Shown here piece after piece: positions 10,017 through 19,914 of a stretch of 36,699 bases of DNA. A model generated the notes under the pieces. The model worked only from the letters and a program-made list of their open reading frames with translations, was not told the origin of the DNA and did no database searches. Every line of letters starts with the position of its first letter. Position 1 is the first letter of the stretch. The stretch spans positions 1-36,699 of the forward strand of contig NZ_CAMLAC010000011.1 in NCBI RefSeq assembly GCF_946477935.1, in the 5' to 3' direction. Origin of the DNA: an uncultured Sphingomonas sp. (GTDB lineage Bacteria; Pseudomonadota; Alphaproteobacteria; Sphingomonadales; Sphingomonadaceae). The translations under genes were made by a program, and so were the position numbers.

Positions 10017-10419
10017 CCGCCCCACAAAGGGGTAGGATAAACCGCTGTCTTCAGGAGAAAAGTGGTCGATGCACCACGGGAGAACCTAAGATCCGCTGAT
10101 TAAAAGCCTGGGGATACGATCGGCCGCTTTGCCAACAACGCCATCTGGAAAGACCGCTAGCAGCCCAGTGCCACCGCCAAGCAGCACCTGAACCAATGTC
10201 TGGTCTGGGATCGCGCGTTAGCCGCCGCGAACGTCCGCAAATGGGTCTTCCCAGCGATAGGGCACGGCGTTTGCCCGCCCATAAGCACACGAACCTGACA
10301 TCCCTACGCGCATTCAATACCCGACGCTCGTTCAGGAAGCTGCTTCAGGCATGGGTGCTGATAACCTATTGATCATACCTGCTTCTTTCGGGTGAGCCCT
10401 TGCCACCTATATAGCGGCG

Positions 10420-11586
10420 ATGAATATCGCGTTTCTCTTCATCGCAGAGGCTTACCAAGCTTACCATGGGGCAGCCGTTGCTTTCGAGCTGCTGCAGCGG
10501 CCGGGGGTAAGCGTTACCTTCTACTACAACGACCCGGAGGTTCCTCATCACCTTGAGCGTATAAGGCGGGCCTATGGAGTGTCGCCTGTAGCCTATGTCC
10601 GCCTTGCCCGGAGCATCAAGACCAGAGCGGTGCAAGCGATGCGGGTGTTCGGTTTGGACAAAGAAGCAGTCCTTCGGTCAAACGAAGCCCAACTCGCGCT
10701 CTATGACGCGGTGGTGTCGCTTGAGGATACCGCGGAGATCCTGTTTGGCGATAAACCAGCGCCCGAACGCCCCGCCCGCATCTTGATCGTTCATGGCGCC
10801 GGCGACCGATACGTGCCTTCGATGCCCCGCCGGGCTCGGTTCGACTTGATCATAGTCCAGGGCGAGAAAATGAAGCAGCGCTTCCTCGACATGGGTATCG
10901 CCCGCGTCGGCCGGATTACCGCGCCAGGCTACCCCAAGCTGGACACCAGCCGGCGTCTGGTAGCAGCCGCACAGCCCTTGTTTGCAAATGACCGGCCAAT
11001 TGTCCTTTATAATCCTCACAAGGTGCGCGGGCTTCAGTCGTGGAGCAGCTTCATCAAACCCATGCTGCGCGATTTCGCCGCGCAACAGGACTACAATCTG
11101 ATTGTGGCGCCTCACGTTAAGCTGTTTCGGAGGCGCTCGGAATGTGCTCGCAATCGCTGGCGTAGCCGAAGCACTGCAACGATCCTGATAGACCCAGAGT
11201 CGGACCGCTCGGTAGACAACAGCTACACCACTGCCGCGGATATTTACGTCGGCGACGTTAGCAGTCAGGTTTATGAGTTCCTCGCCCAGCCGAGGCCGTG
11301 TGTGTTTCTCAATCCCCAGAAGGTCGATTGGGGCAACGATCCACACTTCAAATTCTGGCATCTTGGTGAAGTCATTGAACGGCCCGGCGAACTGATGGCG
11401 GCTATAAATAGAGCTGCTGAACGCCACCCCGCCTATTTGCAAAGGCAGCGTGAACTTACCATAAGCTCGTTAGGCGATACATCGGCGGGAGCTGCATCCC
11501 GTGCCGCGTCCGACATTCTGGCAGTCCTTGACAAAGGAGCGGCCGCAGGAGCGGCGGGCCGTTCCTGGTCCGCTCCCCCTTATTGA
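10420..11586 (+). CDS. CDP-glycerol glycerophosphotransferase-like / GT-B-type protein
   Basis: 'PIVLYNPHKVRGLQSWSSFIKPML', 'NLIVAPHVKLF', 'SYTTAADIYVGDVSSQVYEFLAQPRPCVFLN' resembles the TagB/SpsB-type family. Confidence 0.7.
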   Translation: MNIAFLFIAEAYQAYHGAAVAFELLQRPGVSVTFYYNDPEVPHHLERIRRAYGVSPVAYVRLARSIKTRAVQAMRVFGLDKEAVLRSNEAQLALYDAVVSLEDTAEILFGDKPAPERPARILIVHGAGDRYVPSMPRRARFDLIIVQGEKMKQRFLDMGIARVGRITAPGYPKLDTSRRLVAAAQPLFANDRPIVLYNPHKVRGLQSWSSFIKPMLRDFAAQQDYNLIVAPHVKLFRRRSECARNRWRSRSTATILIDPESDRSVDNSYTTAADIYVGDVSSQVYEFLAQPRPCVFLNPQKVDWGNDPHFKFWHLGEVIERPGELMAAINRAAERHPAYLQRQRELTISSLGDTSAGAASRAASDILAVLDKGAAAGAAGRSWSAPPY

Positions 11587-11590
11587 TCGC

Positions 11591-11613
11591 GGAGAGCAGG
11601 CGTTCCGCTCTCC
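11591..11613 (+). terminator. Short hairpin downstream of the 10420 gene
   Basis: GGAGAGC aggcgttcc GCTCTCC, 7 bp stem just after the stop codon; no clear U-tract. Confidence 0.4.
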
Positions 11614-11642
11614 CTCCCAAATCAAGCCAACCAGACAGCTTT

Positions 11643-11733
11643 GCGGAACGCCCAGAAGCCTCGAACTCCGAGATAAATGAGCGACCGGAGTCGGGAGGCA
11701 GGCAGGGCGCCCGGAGCGACCGCTTCTGGGTCG
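11643..11733 (+). repeat. Dispersed intergenic repeat, copy B (extended form)
   Basis: GCGGAACGCCCAGAAGCCTCGAACTCCGAGATAAATGAGCGACCGGAGTCGGGAGGCAGGCAGGGCGCCCGGAGCGACCGCTTCTGGGTCG. Confidence 0.75.
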
Positions 11734-11762
11734 GCCTCTGCGAACATTGATCTAACTTGTTC

Positions 11763-12665
11763 TCAGCGGCGATCGGCCTCATTCACGTTCACCGTCGACC
11801 GGATGAACCCCGCGACATCCACCAGGACCGGTCCACGACCGCGAAACGGGCGGGCGAGCGCGAGCAGGATGCCGACATGGCCCAGTTTGAGATATGCCCG
11901 TTGCTTCACGGCAACGCCACCCGCGCGCAGCCTGTCGGCTAGGGCTTCGCTGTTTTGGGGACGCACGACGGTATCCTTGGTCCCGTATAGCAAGAGTGCG
12001 GGTGGATCACCGGTTCCGGCCCATGTCACCGGCTGTGTCTCTGCCGGGTCGGATACCTGTCCGAAGGCGGCGCGGCTCGCATCTACATCGAAGGGAGCAA
12101 AGTCATAGGGTCCGGCAAGCCCGACGAACGCCCGTACCACCGACCGCGTCTCTCCCAGCCAGCGCGGATCGACCGCCAGCATCGCGGCGATATACGCGCC
12201 CGCCGAATGGCCCATCAGCACGACCGAGCGGCCATCGCCGCAATATTGGTCGGCGTTCGCGCGCACCCAGCGCACGGCGGCGGCACCGTCTTCGACGAAC
12301 GCCGGATACCGGACGTCGGGCACCAGTCGATAATCCGGGACGACGGTCACGAACCCCTGCGCCGCCAGCGCGCGGCCGACGAACGTATAGCCCGCCCGCG
12401 TTCCGCTGTTCCAGCTGCCGCCATAGAAGAACACCACGACCGGTCGCGGCTGCCCGCAACCACGACGCGGTGCGTAGACGTCCAGTCGCTGTCGTGGCGC
12501 CGACCCATAGGCCAGCCCCTTGGCGACCAGGGTACCGCCCCGATCCTTCGGCACCAGCCTGTCGAAGGCGCCAAGTGGCGAACAGGCGGTGGCAAGCGCC
12601 CCGAGCAAGGCGCCGATCCCCGAATCCACGCCGCGCCGCCTCATGCCATTCCTACGCTGGATCAT
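11763..12665 (-). CDS. Alpha/beta hydrolase (esterase/lipase family), probable lipoprotein
   Basis: 'PRPVVVFFYGGSWNSGTRAGY', nucleophile elbow 'VVLMGHSAGAYIAAML'; lipobox-like 'GALATAC' near the N-terminus. Start at the ATG ending at 12665. Confidence 0.85.
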   Translation of the reverse strand: MIQRRNGMRRRGVDSGIGALLGALATACSPLGAFDRLVPKDRGGTLVAKGLAYGSAPRQRLDVYAPRRGCGQPRPVVVFFYGGSWNSGTRAGYTFVGRALAAQGFVTVVPDYRLVPDVRYPAFVEDGAAAVRWVRANADQYCGDGRSVVLMGHSAGAYIAAMLAVDPRWLGETRSVVRAFVGLAGPYDFAPFDVDASRAAFGQVSDPAETQPVTWAGTGDPPALLLYGTKDTVVRPQNSEALADRLRAGGVAVKQRAYLKLGHVGILLALARPFRGRGPVLVDVAGFIRSTVNVNEADRR

Positions 12666-12765
12666 ATGGTGCGTCCTTCCGTTTCCCCGCAGCGTAGCCG
12701 ACGTCGCCGGGTGGGGCACGCCTCGCGCACCTTTCAAACGCCGTCCCTGCACCGCATAGGGGGTG

Positions 12766-13452
12766 ATGGCCGACCCTATCCTCTACAGCTTCCGTCGTTG
12801 CCCCTATGCGATGCGTGCGCGATTGGCACTGGCCGTCAGTGGCGTGCGCTATGAACTCCGCGAGGTTCGCCTCTCGGCCAAGCCCGATGCGATGCTCGCG
12901 ATCTCGCCCAAGGGTACCGTGCCGGTCCTGCGAACCGCCGATGGCGCGGTGATCGACCAAAGTCTCGCGATCATGCGATGGGCGTTGTTGCTCCGCGACC
13001 CGGACGACTGGCTGGCGCGCGACGATCCGGCCCTGGTCGCCAGCAACGACGGCAGCTTCAAGTACCATCTCGACCGCTATAAATATCCCGATCGGCACGG
13101 TTCGGACGCGACCAAGCATCGCGATCTCGGCCTTCTTTTCTTGCGAGAACTCGAGGTGCGACTGGCCGCGGCGGGACTGCTCGCCGGGATACGAATGGGC
13201 ATTGCCGATGCGGCGATCATGCCGTTCGTTCGGCAGTTCGCCGCAGTCGATCGCGAATGGTTCGACACGCTGACGCTGCCCCATTTGCAGGCGTGGCTTG
13301 CGGCGCACCTCGCCTCCGATCTGTTCCAGCGGATCATGTACCGGGTCGCGCCATGGTGTCCGGGAGAGCGGATTGTCATCTTGGAGGGCGGGGCGCAGGT
13401 CGATCCGCCCGCGAACGCCGGGGTATGGCCCTACTTCCCCGCATTCCTCTAA
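12766..13452 (+). CDS. Glutathione S-transferase family protein
   Basis: 'YSFRRCPYAMRARLALAVSGVRYELREV', 'SPKGTVPVLRTADGAVIDQSLAIMRW', the thioredoxin-fold GST N-domain pattern. Confidence 0.9.
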   Translation: MADPILYSFRRCPYAMRARLALAVSGVRYELREVRLSAKPDAMLAISPKGTVPVLRTADGAVIDQSLAIMRWALLLRDPDDWLARDDPALVASNDGSFKYHLDRYKYPDRHGSDATKHRDLGLLFLRELEVRLAAAGLLAGIRMGIADAAIMPFVRQFAAVDREWFDTLTLPHLQAWLAAHLASDLFQRIMYRVAPWCPGERIVILEGGAQVDPPANAGVWPYFPAFL

Positions 13453-13480
13453 CCCCCAATAAGGCTAGCCGGGCAGCTAC

Positions 13481-13573
13481 GCGGAACGGTTGGGAAGCGC
13501 CGGACGCCGAGATGAATAAGCGCCCGGAATTGGGAAGCGGGCAGCACGCTTAAAACGACCGCTACTGGGTCGC
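13481..13573 (+). repeat. Dispersed intergenic repeat, copy C (extended form)
   Basis: GCGGAACGGTTGGGAAGCGCCGGACGCCGAGATGAATAAGCGCCCGGAATTGGGAAGCGGGCAGCACGCTTAAAACGACCGCTACTGGGTCG. Confidence 0.75.
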
Positions 13574-13597
13574 AGCCGCCACCTTTTTTGATTCGCG

Positions 13598-15667
13598 TCA
13601 ACTATAGTAGGTGGCGGCCTTTGGCGCTGACCGGCTGTCGATTGCACGGCGCAGAGCACGGGTCAGGTCCTCGATCGAGTACGGCTTGTGCAGCAGCTCA
13701 AAGCCATAGCTACCTTCCTGCGCCAGCACATGACTGTAGCCGCTGGTCAGGATGACCGGCAGCTCTGGCTCCTGTCTGCGAATCTCCAGTCCGAGCTCGA
13801 CGCCGTTCATCCCCGGCATGACGACATCCGAGAAGACGGCAGCATATCGGTGCGGGTTCTCCGACAGGCGCTGCAGGGCTGCCTCGGCGCTCGGTGCCCA
13901 GGTGGTCTCGAAGCCGAGCTCGGCGAGAAGCTGCGTTGAGAATGCACCGACCTGCTCATTGTCTTCGACAACAAGAACGTGCCCTCGGCCCTGTGCGCTG
14001 TCGGCACCAACCTTCGCCGTGGTCGCATCACCGAGTTCAGCGGCGACCCTGGGGAGGTACATGGTGAAGGTCGTGCCCCGCCCTTCCTCGCTTTCTACAG
14101 CAACCTCACCGCCGGATTGCTTGGCAAAGCCATAAACCTGACTGAGCCCGAGACCCGTACCCTTGCCGATCGCCTTCGTTGTGAAGAACGGCTCAAAAAT
14201 CTGCGCAAGCTTGTCCTGCGCAATACCCGCACCTGTATCCGAGATGGAGATGGCGACGAACTCGCCGTTGGTGCCGGCATGTCCCCGCACTGAGGGCACG
14301 CTGATGACAGGTTGGATCGTGATGCGGAGGGTGCCCGCATCTTCCATGGCGTCACGCGCGTTGACCGACATGTTGACCAAGGCGGTTTCGAACTGGCTGG
14401 GATCAGCCTCGACGTAGCAGACGTCGCATTCGGTCTCGACGACGAGGTCGACGCGAGCACCGACAACGGTTGCCAGCATGTCTCTGATCGCCTCGATCCG
14501 CTGCCCTGTGTTGAACACCTCAGGCTTGAGCGCCTGACGTCGGGAAAAGGCAAGTAATTGCCCGGTGAGCTTGGCCGCACGGTCCGCCGTGTCGGCAATC
14601 GCCTCGACATAGCGTTCACGCTTCTCCTCAGTCAGGCCGGGACGCCGCAGCATCTCGGCCGCCCCCCGGATCACGGTCAGCAGATTGTTGAAGTCATGGG
14701 CCACGCCACCGGTAAGCTGGCCGATCGCCTCGAGTTTTTGGCTCTGGCGCAGCGCTTCTTCTGTCTTCATCCGCGCGGCTACCTGCTCGATCACTCGGCT
14801 CTCGAGCGCCTCGTTGAGTTGGCGGAGCGCCACCTCGCCTTGTTTTCGCTCTGTCACGTCCAGGACGAACTCGATGACCTCTTCCGAGCTGACCCGCCGC
14901 GGTGCGAACAGGCCCCACCAGCGTCGCCCATCTTTGCCGAAATACTGCTTCTCGTAAGGCACCGCCTCGCCGATCGTATTTACCTGGTGAACTGCCAGTT
15001 CGGACGCTGGCCAGAACTCCTTCGGCGTCAGCTCTTGCCACGTCATTCCGATTGCTTCGTCGCGGGTGAAGCCTGTCATTTGCAAAAAGGCGTCATTCAC
15101 CTGCGTCAAACCAAAATTTACGCCCCAGTAGATGATGCCGACGGTTTTGATTTCGAAGCTGCTCTCGAGCCGGCGCTCCGCCAAGACCCGGTCTGTCACG
15201 TCCGAGCCTTCGACGAAAATCCCGGTCACGGCACCGTCGGGGTCACGGATCGGTTGAAGGATGAGATCTAGAATGCGCTCATTCAGACCGCCGGGCTCGT
15301 CCGATCTGGATGGCAGTCGCACTGCAGGGAGGCGAACCGGATCTCCACTGCGATAGGCCTCGTCCAACCGCTTTACTGCGGCTGCGGACAGGTCGTCCGG
15401 CAACAGCTCGCCTACGGTGCGACCGACGGTCTGCGTCTTACTAAAGAGCTGCTGAAAAGCTTGGTTGGCAAGGACGATCCGATGGTTCGGTTCACGTAGC
15501 AGGGCCATGAGGCTTGGTGCCTGCTCGAACATCTGCGCCAGGCGCTCGCGTTCGTCGCCTCGGGTGAGGGATTGCTCCGGTGCTTCGTCCAGGTTGTCCA
15601 TGAATGCGAAACGCCGCTGAATTGATAAGTTGCCGATAAGCGTCGATCCAGGCAGCTCGCCTGTCAT
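13598..15667 (-). CDS. PAS-domain hybrid histidine kinase with C-terminal receiver domain
   Basis: '[29 protein letters not shown]'-type H-box, HATPase '[20 protein letters not shown]', receiver '[14 protein letters not shown]...[11 protein letters not shown]'. Confidence 0.95.
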   Translation of the reverse strand: MTGELPGSTLIGNLSIQRRFAFMDNLDEAPEQSLTRGDERERLAQMFEQAPSLMALLREPNHRIVLANQAFQQLFSKTQTVGRTVGELLPDDLSAAAVKRLDEAYRSGDPVRLPAVRLPSRSDEPGGLNERILDLILQPIRDPDGAVTGIFVEGSDVTDRVLAERRLESSFEIKTVGIIYWGVNFGLTQVNDAFLQMTGFTRDEAIGMTWQELTPKEFWPASELAVHQVNTIGEAVPYEKQYFGKDGRRWWGLFAPRRVSSEEVIEFVLDVTERKQGEVALRQLNEALESRVIEQVAARMKTEEALRQSQKLEAIGQLTGGVAHDFNNLLTVIRGAAEMLRRPGLTEEKRERYVEAIADTADRAAKLTGQLLAFSRRQALKPEVFNTGQRIEAIRDMLATVVGARVDLVVETECDVCYVEADPSQFETALVNMSVNARDAMEDAGTLRITIQPVISVPSVRGHAGTNGEFVAISISDTGAGIAQDKLAQIFEPFFTTKAIGKGTGLGLSQVYGFAKQSGGEVAVESEEGRGTTFTMYLPRVAAELGDATTAKVGADSAQGRGHVLVVEDNEQVGAFSTQLLAELGFETTWAPSAEAALQRLSENPHRYAAVFSDVVMPGMNGVELGLEIRRQEPELPVILTSGYSHVLAQEGSYGFELLHKPYSIEDLTRALRRAIDSRSAPKAATYYS

Positions 15668-15779
15668 CTAGCCCCCTTTCTACGCACTCACCTGTGGACG
15701 GGAGCGCCAGATCGCCTCCCATCCACTTCAGGACGTCCAAGAAGCCGATTGGGCCGCCACGCGCGGGTATCAGCCGGCA

Positions 15780-15840
15780 TTAATGGGTGACAAAAGTTGG
15801 AGAGCCGAACGAGAGCCATGAATGCCCGGAACTGGGTCCT
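15780..15840 (+). repeat. Dispersed intergenic repeat, copy D
   Basis: AATGGGTGACAAAAGTTGGAGAGCCGAACGAGAGCCATGAATGCCCGGAACTGGGTCC. Confidence 0.6.
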
Positions 15841-15968
15841 GTCTGCCGTATTGCCGCAGTTTATTCCCAACTGAGAGGTCGCGGTTGGGTAGTTTGGGAC
15901 ACCGCGCTCGAAGTGGCGTTGCGGGACCTGCTGTCCGGTCCTTTCGAAATCAAAAGTGAACGGCTGCG

Positions 15969-17264
15969 TTAAGCTGCTCGTGTCACTGCTTCGTTGAGAG
16001 CGCGACCTGCCGTTTGAGATTGGTGCTTCGGCCGCGTTGGAAAATCAGACGGCAAGGTACGATCACCGACCAGCTCGAATCTGTCCCCATCGACCATCAC
16101 CTGCGGGCTTATCGGGCGAGAGTTGTAGCTTGAGGCCATCGCTGCTCCGTACGCGCCGGTTGCATGGAAAATAGCCAGGTCCCCGCGTTCAACGTGATCG
16201 ATCGTCCGATCGATACCGAACATGTCACCAGTTTCGCAGATGGGCCCGGCGATGTTGGCAACCATTGTCCGCCCATCCGAACGGACCGCCGCGAAGCGGT
16301 GATATGCGTCGTAGAGCGCGGGACGCGCCAGATCGTTCATTGCGGCATCGACGATGACGAATGGATGGCTCGGGCTTGGTTTCACCCAAATTACTCGTGT
16401 CAGCAACACGCCGGCCAGACCGGTGATGATGCGACCAGGTTCGAACGTGAGGCTGACGTTCCAGTCGCGCGTCACACGCGCAACCATCGCCGCATAGTCG
16501 GCGAGCGACGGCATCACGTCTTCAGGCCGATATGCAATGCCAAGGCCACCACCCAGATCGACACGGGTAATCGGGTGCCCGCGTGCGCGCAGTTCGAGAA
16601 CCAGCGCGCCGATCCGGCGGTAGGCGGCTTCCAGCGGTTCCAGATGGCTGATCTGACTGCCGATGTGGAGCGCGATCCCCTGCAGATCGAGCCCGTCCAG
16701 CCGCGCGAGCCGATCGTACATGTCCGGCGCGCCCGCGATATCGACGCCGAACTTGCTCGTCCGCCTGCCGGTCGTGATCTTGGCGTGCGTTCCGCCGTCG
16801 ACATCGGGATTGACGCGCAACACCGCTGGTGCGCGCAGACCGCGTCGCCGCGCCAACTGCGCCAGGACACGACCCTCTTCCTCCAGTTCGAGGTTGAACT
16901 GGCCGATGCCGGCCTCCAGCGCGTCGATCAGCTCTCGATCAGTCTTCCCGACGCCGGAGAAGACCACATCCGCAGGCGCGATCCCCGCATCCAGGGCCCG
17001 GCGCAGCTCGCCGCCCGATACGATGTCGGCCCCGTAGCCGCACTGCGCGAGCAGCCGGAGGACAGCGCCGTTGGGGTTGGCCTTGACCGCAAAGGCGAAC
17101 CGGGCGGACGGCAGACCCTGCAGGGCAGACGTAAACGCGTTGGCGGCATGCCGGAGCGCACTCGCCGAATAAACGTGGACGGGCGTGCCGACCGCATCGG
17201 CGATAGCAGGCAGGGGGACGCCCTCGGCGCACAGGACGCCGTCACGATAGTCGAAGAAACTCAT
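15969..17264 (-). CDS. lysA: Diaminopimelate decarboxylase-like (fold type III PLP) enzyme
   Basis: 'FAFAVKANPN', 'GADIVSGGELRRAL', 'RVNPDVDGGTHAKITTGRRTSKFG', 'DLGGGLGI', 'FEPGR', 'GPICETGDMFG'; classical LysA motifs. Confidence 0.88.
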   Translation of the reverse strand: MSFFDYRDGVLCAEGVPLPAIADAVGTPVHVYSASALRHAANAFTSALQGLPSARFAFAVKANPNGAVLRLLAQCGYGADIVSGGELRRALDAGIAPADVVFSGVGKTDRELIDALEAGIGQFNLELEEEGRVLAQLARRRGLRAPAVLRVNPDVDGGTHAKITTGRRTSKFGVDIAGAPDMYDRLARLDGLDLQGIALHIGSQISHLEPLEAAYRRIGALVLELRARGHPITRVDLGGGLGIAYRPEDVMPSLADYAAMVARVTRDWNVSLTFEPGRIITGLAGVLLTRVIWVKPSPSHPFVIVDAAMNDLARPALYDAYHRFAAVRSDGRTMVANIAGPICETGDMFGIDRTIDHVERGDLAIFHATGAYGAAMASSYNSRPISPQVMVDGDRFELVGDRTLPSDFPTRPKHQSQTAGRALNEAVTRAA

Positions 17265-17282
17265 GAAAGGAGACCTTGCTCG

Positions 17283-17546
17283 TCAGTGTCCGAAGCCATC
17301 GTCCGCCTGCCCGCGGCGACGCACGCGGGCGGCGTGGACGACGTCGGCGGTGTGGCTGTGCCCCCGCCGCTCGGCGCGGAGCAACTGTCCGACCCGCTTG
17401 CCATGGATTATCAGCGGTAAGCCGAGCAGGGCGAGCGGAAAGAAGACGATCATCGCCGGAGAGCCGTCGAGCGCGAGGCACATGGCACAGGAGGACGCCA
17501 GCAGTGCGAAGCCGCCGGCTTTCCATTGCAGATCGCGACGGGTCAT
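17283..17546 (-). CDS. Small membrane protein (87 aa)
   Basis: Two hydrophobic segments; starts in a 4-bp ATGA overlap with the upstream methyltransferase stop. Confidence 0.6.
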   Translation of the reverse strand: MTRRDLQWKAGGFALLASSCAMCLALDGSPAMIVFFPLALLGLPLIIHGKRVGQLLRAERRGHSHTADVVHAARVRRRGQADDGFGH

Positions 17547-18064
17547 GCCGCCCGCACCCGATTAAGCGGGAGGTCGCGATCGGCGATGATCAGGTCTCCG
17601 GCTTTTGCGAGGCTTTCCCGCAAGCCCGGTTGATCATCGCCTGCGCGGCTACCGTGCCATAGCACGATGTCTGCCGGTACGTCGGCTTCGTCGGCCAGCG
17701 CTTCGATCATGTCTACTACCTCGAACGTGAGGCCGATCGCAGAATCATGAAGACGGGCAGCTGCTGCACGCGCACGCCCGATCATCGCGGGCGAACCGTC
17801 AATGCCGCGGCCTTCGATTGCCGTGAAGCCGAGCGTCCTAGCGTGACGCGCCGCCTCGATCAGCAAGGTGCCGCAAGCACAGTCGGCGTCGACGATCCGC
17901 ACGGCGTGGCGCCGCCGCGCGCGCAAGGCGACGAGCGCGGTGCAGATGTGAGCCCAGCGGCTGTCCTTGTGAGCGGCACGACTGCCGGGAAGCGTTAAGG
18001 GGCGGGTCGACGGCACGAACGACGCGCATTCGGCCGAAACGACCGGCTTTGGTTTCTGTGCCAT
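17543..18064 (-). CDS. Class I SAM-dependent methyltransferase-like protein
   Basis: MAQKPKPVVSAECASF...'VRIVDADCACGTLLIEAARHARTLGFTAIEGRGIDGSPAMIGRAR' resembles motif I/II of class I methyltransferases, with an atypical glycine loop. Confidence 0.65.
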   Translation of the reverse strand: MAQKPKPVVSAECASFVPSTRPLTLPGSRAAHKDSRWAHICTALVALRARRRHAVRIVDADCACGTLLIEAARHARTLGFTAIEGRGIDGSPAMIGRARAAAARLHDSAIGLTFEVVDMIEALADEADVPADIVLWHGSRAGDDQPGLRESLAKAGDLIIADRDLPLNRVRAA

Positions 18065-18074
18065 GGGATTGTCC

Positions 18075-18350
18075 TCAGGCGGCGCGGCGCAGCGCATGCT
18101 CGGCCGGACTCACCGGCTCGAAGGAGATGAGCGGAACCAACGGTGCCGAGACGATCTCAAGGCTCGCGTGGTAGATCTGCCGCTCCGCTTCGGCGAAGCT
18201 GAGCGCTGCGCCGCGTGAGACGAACCGGCCCTCCATCTTTCGACCGCTATCCTGCACGAGCCAGTGGCCCGCCTTGTCCTGACCAACGTAAATGATCGTC
18301 CCGCGTTCGTCGGGCTCCGGATTGGGTTGAGACGACATATCGCCTTTCAA
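18075..18350 (-). CDS. Small DUF2188-like protein (91 aa)
   Basis: 'IIYVGQDKAGHWLVQDSGRKMEGRFVSRGAALSFAEAERQIYHASLEIV'; same domain as the C-terminus of 19898..20440. Confidence 0.65.
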   Translation of the reverse strand: MKGDMSSQPNPEPDERGTIIYVGQDKAGHWLVQDSGRKMEGRFVSRGAALSFAEAERQIYHASLEIVSAPLVPLISFEPVSPAEHALRRAA

Positions 18351-18400
18351 ACCTTCAATAATCGAGCGTCCAGCGCCCGCAGATCGGAGGTACGAGGCCC

Positions 18401-18455
18401 CGCATAGTGTTTCGAGATCGATTCAGGTAAAGTGCATAGTGCGCGCATAAGCCTG
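18401..18455 (-). promoter_or_regulatory. Putative shared upstream regulatory element, copy 1
   Basis: GCATAGTGTTTCGAGATCGATTCAGGTAAAGTGCATAGTGCGCGCATAAGCCTG; about 40 of 54 positions identical, without gaps, to 20480..20533. Confidence 0.55.
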
Positions 18456-18493
18456 ACAACGGCTCGTCGCATTCGGGTCGGTGTACAGGCGTT

Positions 18494-19462
18494 CTACAAC
18501 CAACGCGCCTTGCGGAAGCGCCAGTACAGCGCCGAGCAGATCGTCAGGATCACGCCGATGGTTATGGGATAACCGTAGGGGCTCCGCAGCTCGGGCATAT
18601 GTTCGAAGTTCATGCCATAGATGCCGGCGATGGCAGTCGGCACGGCCAGGATCGCTGCCCAGGCCGCAAGTTGGCGCGTGATCGCGCCGGTGCGCTGCTG
18701 CTCGATGAGATTGCTGAACTCGAACACCGATGACAGCAGATCGCGCAAGCCGCTCGCCATTGTCTCCACCCTGCGGACGTGATCCAGCACGTCGCGGAAG
18801 TACAGCCGAGCCTCGGCATCGACGCACGGCAGCTCGTTCTTGGACAGCTTGCGGGCAACCTCCTCCATCGGAACCAGAATGCGATCGAAGCGCATCAGCT
18901 CACGTCGCAGCGAAAAAATGCGGGCGATCTCGGCGCGATCAAGGAAGGTGTCGAGCATCCGCTGCTCCATGCTCGCGACTTCCTCCTCAAGGGCGGTCAT
19001 TAGCGGCAGATAGCCGTCGACGATGAAGTCGAGGATGGCATGGAGGACATAGTCGCCGCCCTTACCCAGCAGGTCCGGTGCGGCCTCCAGATGCTCGCGC
19101 AGCGGCTTGTAGGACCTTGTCGAGCCCTGCCGTACGGTGATGATATGGCTGTGCCCGAGGAAGGCTGCCGTCTGCCCGTAGACGATATGCCCGTCACACA
19201 GATGAGCGGTCCGGCCGATGACGAACAGCTGATCGCCGTACACGTCGACCTTCGGCAGCTGCCCGTCCTTCAGCGCATCTTCAACCGCCAGCGGGTGGAG
19301 GTTGTAGAGGCGCTGCAGCGTGTCAATCTCGTCCGCACACGGATCGGTCAGTCCGATCCAGACGAACTCCGAGCGGTCGGAGGGGCAATCCACCCGTTCG
19401 TCGATCGCGATCTCGCGAACACGACGACCATGGCGGTACAGATAGGCGGCGATAACAGGCAT
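18494..19462 (-). CDS. corA: CorA-family magnesium/cobalt transporter
   Basis: C-terminal 'AIAGIYGMNFEHMPEL' (GMN motif) followed by a final TM; N-terminal cytosolic domain 'FVWIGLTDPCADEIDTLQRLYNLHPLAVEDAL'. Start at the ATG ending at 19462. Confidence 0.93.
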   Translation of the reverse strand: MPVIAAYLYRHGRRVREIAIDERVDCPSDRSEFVWIGLTDPCADEIDTLQRLYNLHPLAVEDALKDGQLPKVDVYGDQLFVIGRTAHLCDGHIVYGQTAAFLGHSHIITVRQGSTRSYKPLREHLEAAPDLLGKGGDYVLHAILDFIVDGYLPLMTALEEEVASMEQRMLDTFLDRAEIARIFSLRRELMRFDRILVPMEEVARKLSKNELPCVDAEARLYFRDVLDHVRRVETMASGLRDLLSSVFEFSNLIEQQRTGAITRQLAAWAAILAVPTAIAGIYGMNFEHMPELRSPYGYPITIGVILTICSALYWRFRKARWL

Positions 19463-19473
19463 GGGACTCCTGA

Positions 19474-19914
19474 TCAGCGCCGAAAAGCTGATGTCCAGTC
19501 TATCGTGGCACGTTCGGGCTTCCGGGTATCGGATCTGGCCACTAATTGCGCATACCGCGACAGACCCATCCGGTGCCGCGCCTGCATCATCGAGACGCCA
19601 TGCCGCGTATCGAACGCCCGGCCCTGTGGTGTGATGGGCGCCTCCAGGCGCGATCGGAATGCGCTTCGGGCACGCTGCTCCGCATTGCGGAGGCGAGAAG
19701 GCGCCGGCTTGAACAGCTTGGTCCCGTGGACCAGAAGCAGCATGCCGGTGCTGGCGAGGATGAACGTTAGCAGGGCAAGGCCGAACTCGGCGGCCTGCGC
19801 AGGACCATGCCGCGCCGCCTCGTACACGCAGCGATGGACCAACGTCGATCCGCCGGAACACCCAAGCAGCACGACACCAAGCAACCGTGGAGATAGCTTA
19901 CCCAAGGGCCACAC
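19474..19914 (-). CDS. Small hypothetical membrane protein
   Basis: Two hydrophobic segments then a basic tail; its 5' end overlaps the upstream ORF by 17 bp and corA follows 12 bp downstream. Confidence 0.55.
   Translation of the reverse strand: MWPLGKLSPRLLGVVLLGCSGGSTLVHRCVYEAARHGPAQAAEFGLALLTFILASTGMLLLVHGTKLFKPAPSRLRNAEQRARSAFRSRLEAPITPQGRAFDTRHGVSMMQARHRMGLSRYAQLVARSDTRKPERATIDWTSAFRR

Noticed and set aside
10224-10252. Possible half copy of the dispersed repeat (GCGAACGTCCGCAAATGGGTC)
   Set aside because: Only the right half matches convincingly, so it was not counted as a family member.
11894-12697. 267 aa plus-strand ORF rich in R, P and S
   Set aside because: Antisense to the esterase gene; composition typical of a spurious frame.
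16164-17420. 418 aa plus-strand ORF
   Set aside because: Antisense to the lysA-like gene, which has full catalytic motifs.
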